From Pedobacter westerhofensis (GTDB taxonomy: Bacteria; Bacteroidota; Bacteroidia; Sphingobacteriales; Sphingobacteriaceae): 64,000 nt of DNA. The position numbers and the translations under genes were made by a program. Shown here piece by piece: positions 8,222 through 15,853 of the stretch. Numbering within the stretch: the first letter of the stretch is position 1; the number at the start of each line of letters is the position of its first letter. The notes under the pieces were generated by a model that was not told the DNA's origin, made no database searches, and worked only from the letters and a program-made list of their open reading frames with translations. The stretch lies in assembly GCF_900182595.1 (NCBI RefSeq), contig NZ_FXTN01000002.1, forward strand, positions 310,001-374,000. The letters run 5' to 3'.

Positions 8222-9379
8222 TTAATCCAGCAGTGTCCAGGTTCTTTTTGCCTGCACCTGCTGAACGATCTGCTGTTCGGCAACCACGATGTTTTCTTTC
8301 CGCTGTCCGATATACTCCAGCGTGCCCAGTTTATTCCATAAGGCAATCATAATTTTAAGGAATTCTTCTGTCATTGACATCGAGGCATAAATATTCTGGT
8401 GATCATACACCAGCTCGATATTGCGCGCCAGCAATTCTTCGAAATTGCCGGGAGTCACGTCCCGCCATTCGTAAAAATATTTGAGCATTTCTTCTCTTTC
8501 CTTGGATTCGATCAGTTTGATTCCCGTGAAGAAAACATGTGCGATATTGGAACCATATCCGGCAATATGTACCGGTGACTGCTGATAGCCAAAATTACGG
8601 TAGCTGAAGAAAACCTGGGAAATATAGTCCAGCAGTTTTTCTGAAAGCAATCTTATATTTCTTCCCAGCGGAGTGATCGAATCCCGGCTGCTTGTTTTAT
8701 CGATGATCTTAAATGCTGCAAGCTGAAGCTGATTGATCTGGGTACTGAACAGCTCATAGTATCTCACCAGTGAAGGGTGGCTGATCATATTGCTGCTTGG
8801 AGGGATATAATTTGCGTTGATGTTGATCCTGCCGTTTTCAAGAGTAAGCTGCCCTATGGTAAGGTGGTAGCTATCTGTTGCCTTTGGCGCTATTTCAGAT
8901 GCCGGTAATATGGAAATGCTATAACTTTTGGCGATATCAGGATACCTAGGAGGATGGTCCTGAGGATCGGGGCTGCCCGAGGGGATACGTTCGAATGGAT
9001 TTACATTTAGAAGGATATTATAAACTGTAACCTTTGAATAGTCGGCATTGTCACTATTAAAATAATGGCTGTAAGTTAGCTGGTTATCGAAGTTTGATGA
9101 TTCAACAATATCGATCCTGCATCCGTCTGCAGTAATTGCATTGCAGTGCCTTACCCTCACTTCGATATGGTTTGTCGCTTTTTCCAGGATCTCAATGTCG
9201 TGAGAGCTGCGCTGCCCGGCGAAGGGCGGGAGCAGGCCGTAATTGAAATTATTAAGGAATACAGAACTGGCATCTCTAACAAAATCCTGGTTGAACTGAT
9301 CTGTAGCAACAAAGTGGTCGCTGGAAAGCTTCATTCCATCCACCCAGTTCACGGGTTTATATTTTAATGGTGAAATCAT
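8222..9379 (-). CDS. tssK: T6SS baseplate subunit TssK (subtype iii)
   Basis: 385 residues. TssK is the trimeric baseplate component that links the wedge (TssE/F/G) to the membrane complex. The N-terminal SPLKYKPVNWVDGMKLSSDH matches the conserved PVxWxxGMxLxxxHF opening of the family, followed by a beta-rich shell domain and a helical middle part (about residues 200-310). The C-terminus contains a conserved-looking LWNKLGTLEYIGQRKENI segment. It starts 11 bases after tssN on the same strand, so the two form a minus-strand operon. In T6SSiii the partner in the membrane complex is TssN rather than TssL/TssM. Confidence 0.88.
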   Translation of the reverse strand: MISPLKYKPVNWVDGMKLSSDHFVATDQFNQDFVRDASSVFLNNFNYGLLPPFAGQRSSHDIEILEKATNHIEVRVRHCNAITADGCRIDIVESSNFDNQLTYSHYFNSDNADYSKVTVYNILLNVNPFERIPSGSPDPQDHPPRYPDIAKSYSISILPASEIAPKATDSYHLTIGQLTLENGRININANYIPPSSNMISHPSLVRYYELFSTQINQLQLAAFKIIDKTSSRDSITPLGRNIRLLSEKLLDYISQVFFSYRNFGYQQSPVHIAGYGSNIAHVFFTGIKLIESKEREEMLKYFYEWRDVTPGNFEELLARNIELVYDHQNIYASMSMTEEFLKIMIALWNKLGTLEYIGQRKENIVVAEQQIVQQVQAKRTWTLLD

Positions 9380-9389
9380 GTTTTTCGGT

Positions 9390-10283
9390 TTATATAAAGA
9401 TTGATTCGTCTCCTGTTATTTGTGGCTTATTGGCATTCTCAGATACCCTCTTGGCATAGATTGTAACCTTCTCGGTAATGGTGTTGTTGAGGATATCCAG
9501 GTCCGGGTCGATAAACACATTTTTCTTAAAGAATGATGTTTTGATAAAGAATATCCATTTATAAGATTCATGTTCCTCGCTGTAATACTTAACGGGGCTT
9601 TTGGGGAACTTGAGGTTATAATCTTCAATGAATTTATAAAACCATTCGCCAAAGATCATGTTCTCCGGTGCTTTTGCTTTCACCTTGATCGGCTCTGGGT
9701 CATTTGTATTTTTATACAGTTCCAGTTCGAGCACCAGGAGGCGGTCAAAGTCAAGGTGATCCATCTCAATCTGTAACGGTGTAGCAGGATACTGCCAGAT
9801 CTTATAAATTTCTGTAGGGATGCTGATCAGTGCAACATATGCCCACCAGAAAAGCAGAGGAATGATAAAGGTAGTAATACTGGTTGCTGCCCAGAGGCCA
9901 AAATAAATGTCACTGAGCCAGTTAAAGGTAAGCTGGAAAAGGAAAAATCCGAGCAGGGCGCTCACCAGCACGGCAAAGATAAAAAAGAGCTTTCTTTCCA
10001 GCAATTCAGCGGGGTAATATCGCGTGGCCAGATAAACAAAAAGGCATCCTGCAATAAGGTAATAGATCTGGCAGATAATATATCCCCAGGGCATGAAATC
10101 AAAACTGAGAAAACCCATTAAGCCGGGTAGCGCCAGCACAATACTTAATATCAGGATACTGATGATCAGTCTTTTGTTATTAAGAAACTGATTCTTTTTA
10201 TTGACAATAGAGATTAAAGCTGCGGAAACGAGAAAAATCAGTGGAAATAATAAGTATCGGAGAAAAAATGATTGAACGTCCAT
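9390..10283 (-). CDS. tssN: T6SSiii membrane protein TssN
   Basis: 297 residues from the ATG at 10283 (MDVQSFFLRYLLFPL). The frame is open to 10409, but the extension would overlap the divergent tssG and lacks membrane character. The N-terminal half is a bundle of about five to six membrane helices; the C-terminal 120 residues are hydrophilic and presumably cytosolic (EMDHLDFDRLLVLELEL, then NMIFGEWFYKFIEDYN). TssN is specific to Bacteroidota T6SSs and has been reported to join the membrane complex to the baseplate. Its location directly upstream of tssK fits that role. The call rests on topology, length and context. Confidence 0.82.
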   Translation of the reverse strand: MDVQSFFLRYLLFPLIFLVSAALISIVNKKNQFLNNKRLIISILILSIVLALPGLMGFLSFDFMPWGYIICQIYYLIAGCLFVYLATRYYPAELLERKLFFIFAVLVSALLGFFLFQLTFNWLSDIYFGLWAATSITTFIIPLLFWWAYVALISIPTEIYKIWQYPATPLQIEMDHLDFDRLLVLELELYKNTNDPEPIKVKAKAPENMIFGEWFYKFIEDYNLKFPKSPVKYYSEEHESYKWIFFIKTSFFKKNVFIDPDLDILNNTITEKVTIYAKRVSENANKPQITGDESIFI

Positions 10284-10399
10284 TAAATTATACTTGATGT
10301 TTATTTTAATGTCTTTACAAATATGATACCTTAAAATTATTGTAATAAAGATGGTATAATTATTAGGGGTATAAGAGGTAATCATAACCCAAATTATAC
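10284..10399. promoter_or_regulatory. Divergent promoter region between tssN and tssG
   Basis: This AT-rich 116-base gap must drive tssN-tssK leftward and tssG rightward. On the minus strand CATATTTG (complement at 10318-10325) differs by one base from TAnnTTTG and lies about 35 bases before the tssN ATG. No matching -33 TTG was found at the right distance. No convincing element was seen for tssG. Confidence 0.35.
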
Positions 10400-11338
10400 A
10401 TGAAGCCAAGTTTAAATCTCAGGAACAATCTGGACACAGACTACAAGGTGATCACAAAAGCTGCAGAGCTGATCGAAAGCGGAGATTTTGAAGATGATCA
10501 GATTGTAGTATTGCCTGTGGGTGGGCGGAAAAGCGCTTTTGCAAAGGACCTGGAAAACCATTCCTTTTACTATTCGGATAGTAAACGTAAAGACTGCCTG
10601 GTGATTGAACTAAACAGAGAGGGGCTGTATGATATGCTTCCTGAAGGGCTTTTTCATCAGCCTCCGACCGGCAGTTCAGGTTTTTCTGAGCAGGAAATGA
10701 TTGAGGATGTGCAAATACGCAGGGCAGAGGAAAAGGATGCAAGGAAATTTTTTATGCCTTTTGAAGCGGAACTGAATCATCTCAGAACGATCCTGGAACT
10801 CTATGAAAACAAACTGGATAAGAGAACTACCTACAACGATCTTACAAGGATCTTTGGTGCCGAATGGAAGGAGTTTGAACTGCTTGACAATGAGCAGAGT
10901 ATTATCTGGATGCACTTGTTGCCGTTGATCAGTGAGAAGCGGAACAATCTGGAATTTCTGGGTCAGCTGCTGTCCTCTCTGTTTAAGCTGAATGTTAAGG
11001 CGGCGTTGAATGATGCCAACCTGAAACGTGTTCCTATCGCGGAGAGCATGCAGTTTGTATTGGGGGCTGGCAGCCTCGGCATAGATGCTGTCATCGGCAA
11101 TAGCTTTCTGACTGATGAAGAAGAAGTAATCATCAGCATAGGGCCTGCTGATACGGATAAGCTTGTCCGCTTTATGCCTGGCACCCCTGCTGCCTGCATC
11201 ATCGACCTGGCAGTGTCGTATCTTATACCTGTAGGAAATGAGGTGAGCATCAGACTTGTAGCAGACACAGCCAACCAGTTAGGCTCACTCGGTGCAGAGA
11301 GCAATAACTCTTTCCTTGGATTTACAGTTTATCTTTAG
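10400..11338 (+). CDS. tssG: T6SS baseplate subunit TssG (subtype iii)
   Basis: 312 residues, within the size range of TssG/VasB proteins. TssG is a gp53-like wedge component that binds two TssF molecules in the baseplate. Family-like features are the ELNREGLYDMLPEGLFHQPP stretch near residues 73-92, the charged ARKFFMPFEAELNHLRTILE helix, and the C-terminal beta-rich half ending FLGFTVYL. Recognition is by pattern plus the fact that every other baseplate gene is identified nearby. It is the only plus-strand gene between tssK and tssE: divergent from tssN and convergent with tssF, 12 bases apart. Confidence 0.75.
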   Translation: MKPSLNLRNNLDTDYKVITKAAELIESGDFEDDQIVVLPVGGRKSAFAKDLENHSFYYSDSKRKDCLVIELNREGLYDMLPEGLFHQPPTGSSGFSEQEMIEDVQIRRAEEKDARKFFMPFEAELNHLRTILELYENKLDKRTTYNDLTRIFGAEWKEFELLDNEQSIIWMHLLPLISEKRNNLEFLGQLLSSLFKLNVKAALNDANLKRVPIAESMQFVLGAGSLGIDAVIGNSFLTDEEEVIISIGPADTDKLVRFMPGTPAACIIDLAVSYLIPVGNEVSIRLVADTANQLGSLGAESNNSFLGFTVYL

Positions 11339-11350
11339 CAAGCGTGCTGC

Positions 11351-13204
11351 TTAAGTCAGCAGCATTCTGTAATGAATATTCATAATGCTGCGGTTTACAA
11401 GTTTAGACTGTGTAAGTTCCAAAATAGACTTCCATTCCTCTTTGCTCAGTTCCTGTTGATTTGCCGGTGTAATCAGGATGTCCGTTGTCTTGATAAATCC
11501 TGCCTTTGGATCAGGGGCCACCATTAGCCCTTTGGCAAGTTTAATCCCTTTAATTTTGCTTCCAAGTTCATATGTGCAAAAATTGATCACGTCTGCCTGC
11601 GTGACGATCCTGTTTCCTGTCGTTAATCCATATTTAAAGGCCTGAACCCGGTTAGCCGCATTCAGACGCGATCTGCCACCCTGGCTGTTGCTCAGGAGGA
11701 AGATACTCTCCGGTATCATTTTGCTATTCTCAAACGATTGCAAACGGCTTCCCGATCTGATCTGGTTGCCGAGTTCTGCATTAGTGGTCCAGAATTCGAG
11801 GAACATGATATCTGCGTTGTTCAATGGCTTTACGATAATATAGTTGAGCAGCTCCTTGATCGTGCTCAGCTGTGCCTTTGTTTTCTGTTCGATGATGGAA
11901 ATGTTTTGCTCCAGTTCTTTCAGAGCACTATTGAGGAAGTCCGAACCATAGGCAGAAAAAGATGCCTTTTCGTCCCTCAGCAGTTCGAAAAGATAATCAA
12001 CCACCTCTTTCGCGTTTCTGTTGTCAAAGCGTTCTGAGCCACCGTAACGTATAGAGAACGAGCCTGCATTGCTATCGTCATCATGATTGTGAGGGATTTC
12101 TGTATAGGAGTTGCCCATTTTATCGCCCAGTGAGTGTATGCTGAGAAACTGATCGTGGTCCTGCACCTTCACTGGGATAATATTGGTCATCATTTTTAAA
12201 CGGTGTTTCAGATCATGGATTCGTTTATTGACCACCGGGAAAGCATTTATGGATATATGCAATTCATCCAGCATCACTTCAGTAATCGCAGCGGGGAAAA
12301 CCACCTTTATCCACAATATTTCCTTTCGCAGGTTGACCAGGCTGGCGGGCGAAAATACCTGTTCAAACTCTTTAGGATATAACTGCAAATTAAGATGTTG
12401 CGGAATAATGTTTTCGTCGTCTATAGTTAAGAACCTATTTGCATAAAAAGCATGTACGTCTTCCGTGAGTACATTTAGGATATCGTGATCATCAAAGGGG
12501 GAACTGGCGTTCAGCTTAGGATTAAGGTAAAACTTACCGAGAGTGGTATTAACCGGCAAATTATTAACCGACCACTTGGAAAGTGACACCAGGTCGTAAA
12601 TATCGCTGTTTACTGCATAATTTCTCCAGTCGAAATAGAAACTAAGGCCATTTAGTATCTTAAAAGTGGAATGGGGGTGTATTCCCAGATATAACGTGTG
12701 CTGTTCAATGGACGCGCCCTGGTTTGTATGGGTTAATAGCGATTTATTATGCTGACTGTCAATCTGAAAAAGATTTCTTCCGCTGGCAAGATACATGACA
12801 TCTGCATTAAATACTTTAATTGGCTTCAAGGGGCTGAAGAATATATCAGCCGCGTTTTCTGTACTGTTTTCATTCTTATCTTTCAATTTCTTTTTATAAA
12901 AAAACTGTGTTTTAGTCTCGATGATCTCTGTAGGCTCATGCGGGCGGGCATGTGCAATCGCATGTGCCGGTAATGCCGAAGTAAGGGTGTCTGAGGCTAA
13001 AATACGTGAAATCTTGTCTAGAACCCGGTTTTCCAGATTTTGCACATCATTGGATACATTGAATAACTCAGTACTCAATGCTTCAATAAGAAGTTTTACC
13101 AGCGGATCAAAATCACTGGTATTCTTTATTCCCCAGAAGTCGCGCGCATTTTTTAAAATCCTGTTCCTGATTTCATCTTTTGAAGAATAAAATATGTTTT
13201 TCAT
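11351..13204 (-). CDS. tssF: T6SS baseplate subunit TssF (subtype iii)
   Basis: 617 residues from the ATG at 13204 (MKNIFYSSKDEIRNRILKNA); a TTG two codons earlier is less likely. TssF (gp6/gp7-like) is the largest wedge subunit. The opening matches the family pattern of an N-terminal helix bundle, FDPLVKLLIEALSTELFNVS, followed by RILASDTLTSALPAHAIAHA, equivalent to the LP.HA.A.A motif conserved in TssF. The C-terminal part has a GGRSRLNAANRVQAFKYGL segment. tssE lies 84 bases upstream on the same strand, so tssE-tssF is a transcription unit. The 3' end meets tssG convergently. Confidence 0.87.
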   Translation of the reverse strand: MKNIFYSSKDEIRNRILKNARDFWGIKNTSDFDPLVKLLIEALSTELFNVSNDVQNLENRVLDKISRILASDTLTSALPAHAIAHARPHEPTEIIETKTQFFYKKKLKDKNENSTENAADIFFSPLKPIKVFNADVMYLASGRNLFQIDSQHNKSLLTHTNQGASIEQHTLYLGIHPHSTFKILNGLSFYFDWRNYAVNSDIYDLVSLSKWSVNNLPVNTTLGKFYLNPKLNASSPFDDHDILNVLTEDVHAFYANRFLTIDDENIIPQHLNLQLYPKEFEQVFSPASLVNLRKEILWIKVVFPAAITEVMLDELHISINAFPVVNKRIHDLKHRLKMMTNIIPVKVQDHDQFLSIHSLGDKMGNSYTEIPHNHDDDSNAGSFSIRYGGSERFDNRNAKEVVDYLFELLRDEKASFSAYGSDFLNSALKELEQNISIIEQKTKAQLSTIKELLNYIIVKPLNNADIMFLEFWTTNAELGNQIRSGSRLQSFENSKMIPESIFLLSNSQGGRSRLNAANRVQAFKYGLTTGNRIVTQADVINFCTYELGSKIKGIKLAKGLMVAPDPKAGFIKTTDILITPANQQELSKEEWKSILELTQSKLVNRSIMNIHYRMLLT

Positions 13205-13288
13205 TATCAATTGAAATAATATGTTTTATAAGATTATAATACTGTATATAATTTAGTTCAGGGTATCATCAAAATAGAACAGTTTCTT

Positions 13289-13723
13289 CTAACTTGATAG
13301 CGGGCTTAAGAACAACGCAGTATTAAAAAAGTATTTTTCGCCCGTAATATTTATTTTAGCCCTGATAGATATGTCTACTTTCTTCTTTATTTCTGTAACA
13401 TTCCTGATGGTAAATGACTTCTCTACTTCAGTCATTTTTATTTCAACTTCTACCTGGTACAGCCTCTTTTCATAGTCAGTGATTGATTTTAACAGAGATT
13501 GCCTGAATTTTTCTTCCCAGGTAGTCTCGCTTACGATCAGCTCAAAATCGAGGTCCCATATTTCGCAACCAAAATTACTGTTGTGTCTGTGCTCGTCAAA
13601 ACGTGTAAAGATAATCAGCTCAATGTGCTGTGAAATGGACTTCCCGGCGTCTGCCTCCCGGAGATCTTTGTTTTCAAAAATATTAATTAATCGAAATGGC
13701 TTATTGTATAAGTAATCTGACAT
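13289..13723 (-). CDS. tssE: T6SS baseplate subunit TssE (gp25-like)
   Basis: 144 residues, normal for TssE, the gp25/GPW-type wedge protein that nucleates sheath polymerisation. The family core is visible: SISQHIELIIFTRFDEHRHN, NFGCEIWDLDFE, then an EKFRQSLLKSITDYEKRL helix in place of the usual ExxLxxxIxxyEPRL, then VEVEIKM strands. The proline of the EPR motif is not present here (DYEKRL). The ATG at 13723 is preceded by a divergent intergenic region shared with the tssQ-R operon. Confidence 0.9.
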   Translation of the reverse strand: MSDYLYNKPFRLINIFENKDLREADAGKSISQHIELIIFTRFDEHRHNSNFGCEIWDLDFELIVSETTWEEKFRQSLLKSITDYEKRLYQVEVEIKMTEVEKSFTIRNVTEIKKKVDISIRAKINITGEKYFFNTALFLSPLSS

Positions 13724-13859
13724 ATGATGCTATCCAATGGAACAATAATTGGTAAATGGTTAATCAATATTACGTCCAGAATTCAGCAGAGTAAACATCT
13801 GAAGAAAATTGTGACCTGATACCAGGATATTATTTACATGCACCTTATAACCTCTCATC
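13724..13859. promoter_or_regulatory. Divergent promoter region tssE / tssQ with sigma-54-like match
   Basis: The 136-base gap drives tssE-tssF leftward and the long tssQ-to-tssC run rightward. On the minus strand at 13779-13762 the sequence CTGGACGTAATATTGATT has GG-N10-GA spacing, close to the GG-N10-GC of sigma-54 promoters, about 40 bases before tssE. It resembles the element before the first tssD (TTGGCAAACTTTTTGATT). Both lack the final C of TTGC, so this is weak evidence. No good TAnnTTTG element was found for either direction. Confidence 0.3.
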
Positions 13860-14381
13860 ATGAAGCCTATCAATGCGCAGGAACTTTCACGATCGTACAG
13901 AATTTTTATTCTGAACTTTATACTGCTGACTTCATTCGCCCTTATATGCGTTTATCTGTTCTTTGCCTCTTCTAAATATGAGTACGAGATTCTGGAAGAT
14001 AAGGTAAAGAAAACTGATCAGTTGCTTTCAAAGCGTAAAGAAATCAATACACGGTTTGATATGATCTCGCTGCGGTTCAAAGAGCTGTCAAAATATACTT
14101 CTATCAATTCTGAAGAATTGAATAACCAGGCAATCTTGCTTGAGGATATCCAGAATAATAATTTCAAGATAAAGGAGATGATCAAAAAGCAGCAGTCGGG
14201 AGCGAGCAGTTTTCTGCTCTACAAAAAGATGTCTGATGATGTCACCCAGATGGCGGGTATTGAAGATTCCCTGTTCACAACCAGATTTCAGATTGAAAAT
14301 GTAAGGACCCAGATGGAATCCTGTTTACATACGAACCAGGCAGCGGCCGACAGATTAAGGGCCGGCAGATTCAGAAGATAA
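13860..14381 (+). CDS. tssQ: T6SSiii membrane-complex protein, TssQ position (single TM, coiled coil)
   Basis: 173 residues: a short basic N-terminus, one membrane helix (IFILNFILLTSFALICVYLFF, split at residues 15-35), then a long charged helical coiled coil. No lipobox. It is the first gene of a tight run whose other members fit TssO, TssP and TssR, and the reported order in Bacteroidota is Q-O-P-R, which is why it is called TssQ. It resembles the next gene in layout, so the Q and O labels could be exchanged, or both may be TssO-family paralogs. It would anchor in the inner membrane and reach into the periplasm as part of the trans-envelope complex. Confidence 0.6.
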   Translation: MKPINAQELSRSYRIFILNFILLTSFALICVYLFFASSKYEYEILEDKVKKTDQLLSKRKEINTRFDMISLRFKELSKYTSINSEELNNQAILLEDIQNNNFKIKEMIKKQQSGASSFLLYKKMSDDVTQMAGIEDSLFTTRFQIENVRTQMESCLHTNQAAADRLRAGRFRR

Positions 14382-14383
14382 TT

Positions 14384-14875
14384 ATGATCAAACTAAGTAT
14401 AAAAGAACGGAGGGAACAGTTCCTTTTTTTCATTGCAATATTTCTCTTTACCACAGCGCTGCTGAGCTTTGGACTTTTCCACGACTTCGGGGATGAGAGA
14501 ATGGTTTCCAAACAGGACCTGGCAGACAAACTCTCTCAGGATGCAGAATTTGAAGCTACAGTAAAGGAGCAGCGGGCTACAGTTGATTCTACTTACAAAC
14601 AAATTATCAGTTTCGATCCCGGTGTGCAGGCTGTTTTTCTGGAAAATGATATCAAAAATTCTTTGGCATCTATTAAATCGATTTATGAAAGAAAGGCGTA
14701 TGACCAGCGTTATAAGTCCTTCCTTGAAGTCTCGCAGTTATACAATGATCTCTTTTATAACAGGCGGGAACTGAAAGGAAATAACAGTGATATCGAAAAG
14801 CTGAGCAAGTCGCTCGAAGACTGTAAACTTTCAACACGCCAACTCAGACAAACAATAGGTAATCAACCAAGATAA
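14384..14875 (+). CDS. tssO: T6SSiii membrane-complex protein TssO (single TM, coiled coil)
   Basis: 163 residues, starting 3 bases after the previous stop. The N-terminal IKERREQFLFFIAIFLFTTA runs into one membrane helix at residues 12-30, followed by a periplasmic helical region with several coiled-coil stretches. The KERR-plus-hydrophobic opening is typical of proteins annotated as TssO. Together with TssN, Q, P and R it builds the Bacteroidota-specific membrane complex that replaces TssJ/L/M. The preceding gene has the same architecture, which suggests an old duplication, though sequence identity by eye is low. Confidence 0.7.
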   Translation: MIKLSIKERREQFLFFIAIFLFTTALLSFGLFHDFGDERMVSKQDLADKLSQDAEFEATVKEQRATVDSTYKQIISFDPGVQAVFLENDIKNSLASIKSIYERKAYDQRYKSFLEVSQLYNDLFYNRRELKGNNSDIEKLSKSLEDCKLSTRQLRQTIGNQPR

Positions 14876-14899
14876 TCATATAAATAAATACCAGCATCT

Positions 14900-15847
14900 A
14901 TGTCCGATACGACTACTAATGGAAAATCAGTGAGCAATAATTCGCAGGGATATATTTTCCTGTACATCTTTATTGTCATCCTAATCCTTGCGGGGATCAT
15001 CTTTCTTTTCAAAAGTTCGCTTTTTGATAAACGTACAGTGGATGCAAGAATCCTGAAAGATGAATTGTATTTAAATGAAGACCTGGTCTTTACAGACAAT
15101 ACAAGGAATGCCAAAAAATGGCTTTGGGAATTTGGTAATGGAGCCAAACTAGCAACCCAGAACGGTAATTACCGTTATTCGAAAGCCGGTTCTTACATTG
15201 TGAGGCTAACCGTTGACGGGCAGTTACGTGAGCAGTTCCCGGTAACAGTGAGAGATACGGTAACTTCCGCGCCGGATACGGTAGTGAGTATCAGTGGTCC
15301 CACTTCCGGCGTAATCAACGAAGAGGTGAGGCTGGAAGCCGAAGGCAAAGCCAATACCTTTCAGTGGTCGTTCGGAGAAACAAACCGGGTTGACGTAAAA
15401 GGCAGGACGGCCTTGTATACTTTTCATACGCCGGGCAAGTTTCTCGTCAAACTGAATACGGACAACAGTATGAGGCCAGTGTATCATACTATTTTTATCA
15501 CTGACCCTAATTCTGACTTGGATACGGATATCGTGGAACCTGGGGAAGGAGAACGTAAAGTAATTGACGACATCAGGGCAAGGTTACAGGCAATTGCCGA
15601 TGGTGCTGACTTTAATTCCAATTATTACTACCTCACCAGAAGGTATATGTGCAACAATGAAAAGGTTACTGTAGCCGTTGATCAGGATGGCGCAAAAAAA
15701 TCGACCGACTTCTATTCTTACTGTATGGGGCTAACCTTTGGCGGCGAGATCGTGGTTGACGAAGCGCAGCTAACGATCAGCCCAAATTCTACCTGTGCCA
15801 CCCTGGTAAATATCAAACAACATTCTGCTAATACCGTAAAAAAATAA
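14900..15847 (+). CDS. tssP: T6SSiii membrane-complex protein TssP (PKD-like domains)
   Basis: 315 residues. One membrane helix lies at about residues 16-38 (YIFLYIFIVILILAGIIFLF). It is followed by PKD-type beta-sandwich modules: the first has KKWLWEFGNG and SYIVRLTVDG (residues 70-110), the second has FQWSFGE and GKFLVKLNTD (residues 150-195). A C-terminal domain with three cysteines follows (YMCNN, YCMGL, TCATLVN). The periplasmic beta-rich build and the place between tssO and tssR fit TssP. tssR begins 6 bases after its stop. Confidence 0.72.
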   Translation: MSDTTTNGKSVSNNSQGYIFLYIFIVILILAGIIFLFKSSLFDKRTVDARILKDELYLNEDLVFTDNTRNAKKWLWEFGNGAKLATQNGNYRYSKAGSYIVRLTVDGQLREQFPVTVRDTVTSAPDTVVSISGPTSGVINEEVRLEAEGKANTFQWSFGETNRVDVKGRTALYTFHTPGKFLVKLNTDNSMRPVYHTIFITDPNSDLDTDIVEPGEGERKVIDDIRARLQAIADGADFNSNYYYLTRRYMCNNEKVTVAVDQDGAKKSTDFYSYCMGLTFGGEIVVDEAQLTISPNSTCATLVNIKQHSANTVKK

Positions 15848-15853
15848 GAACCT

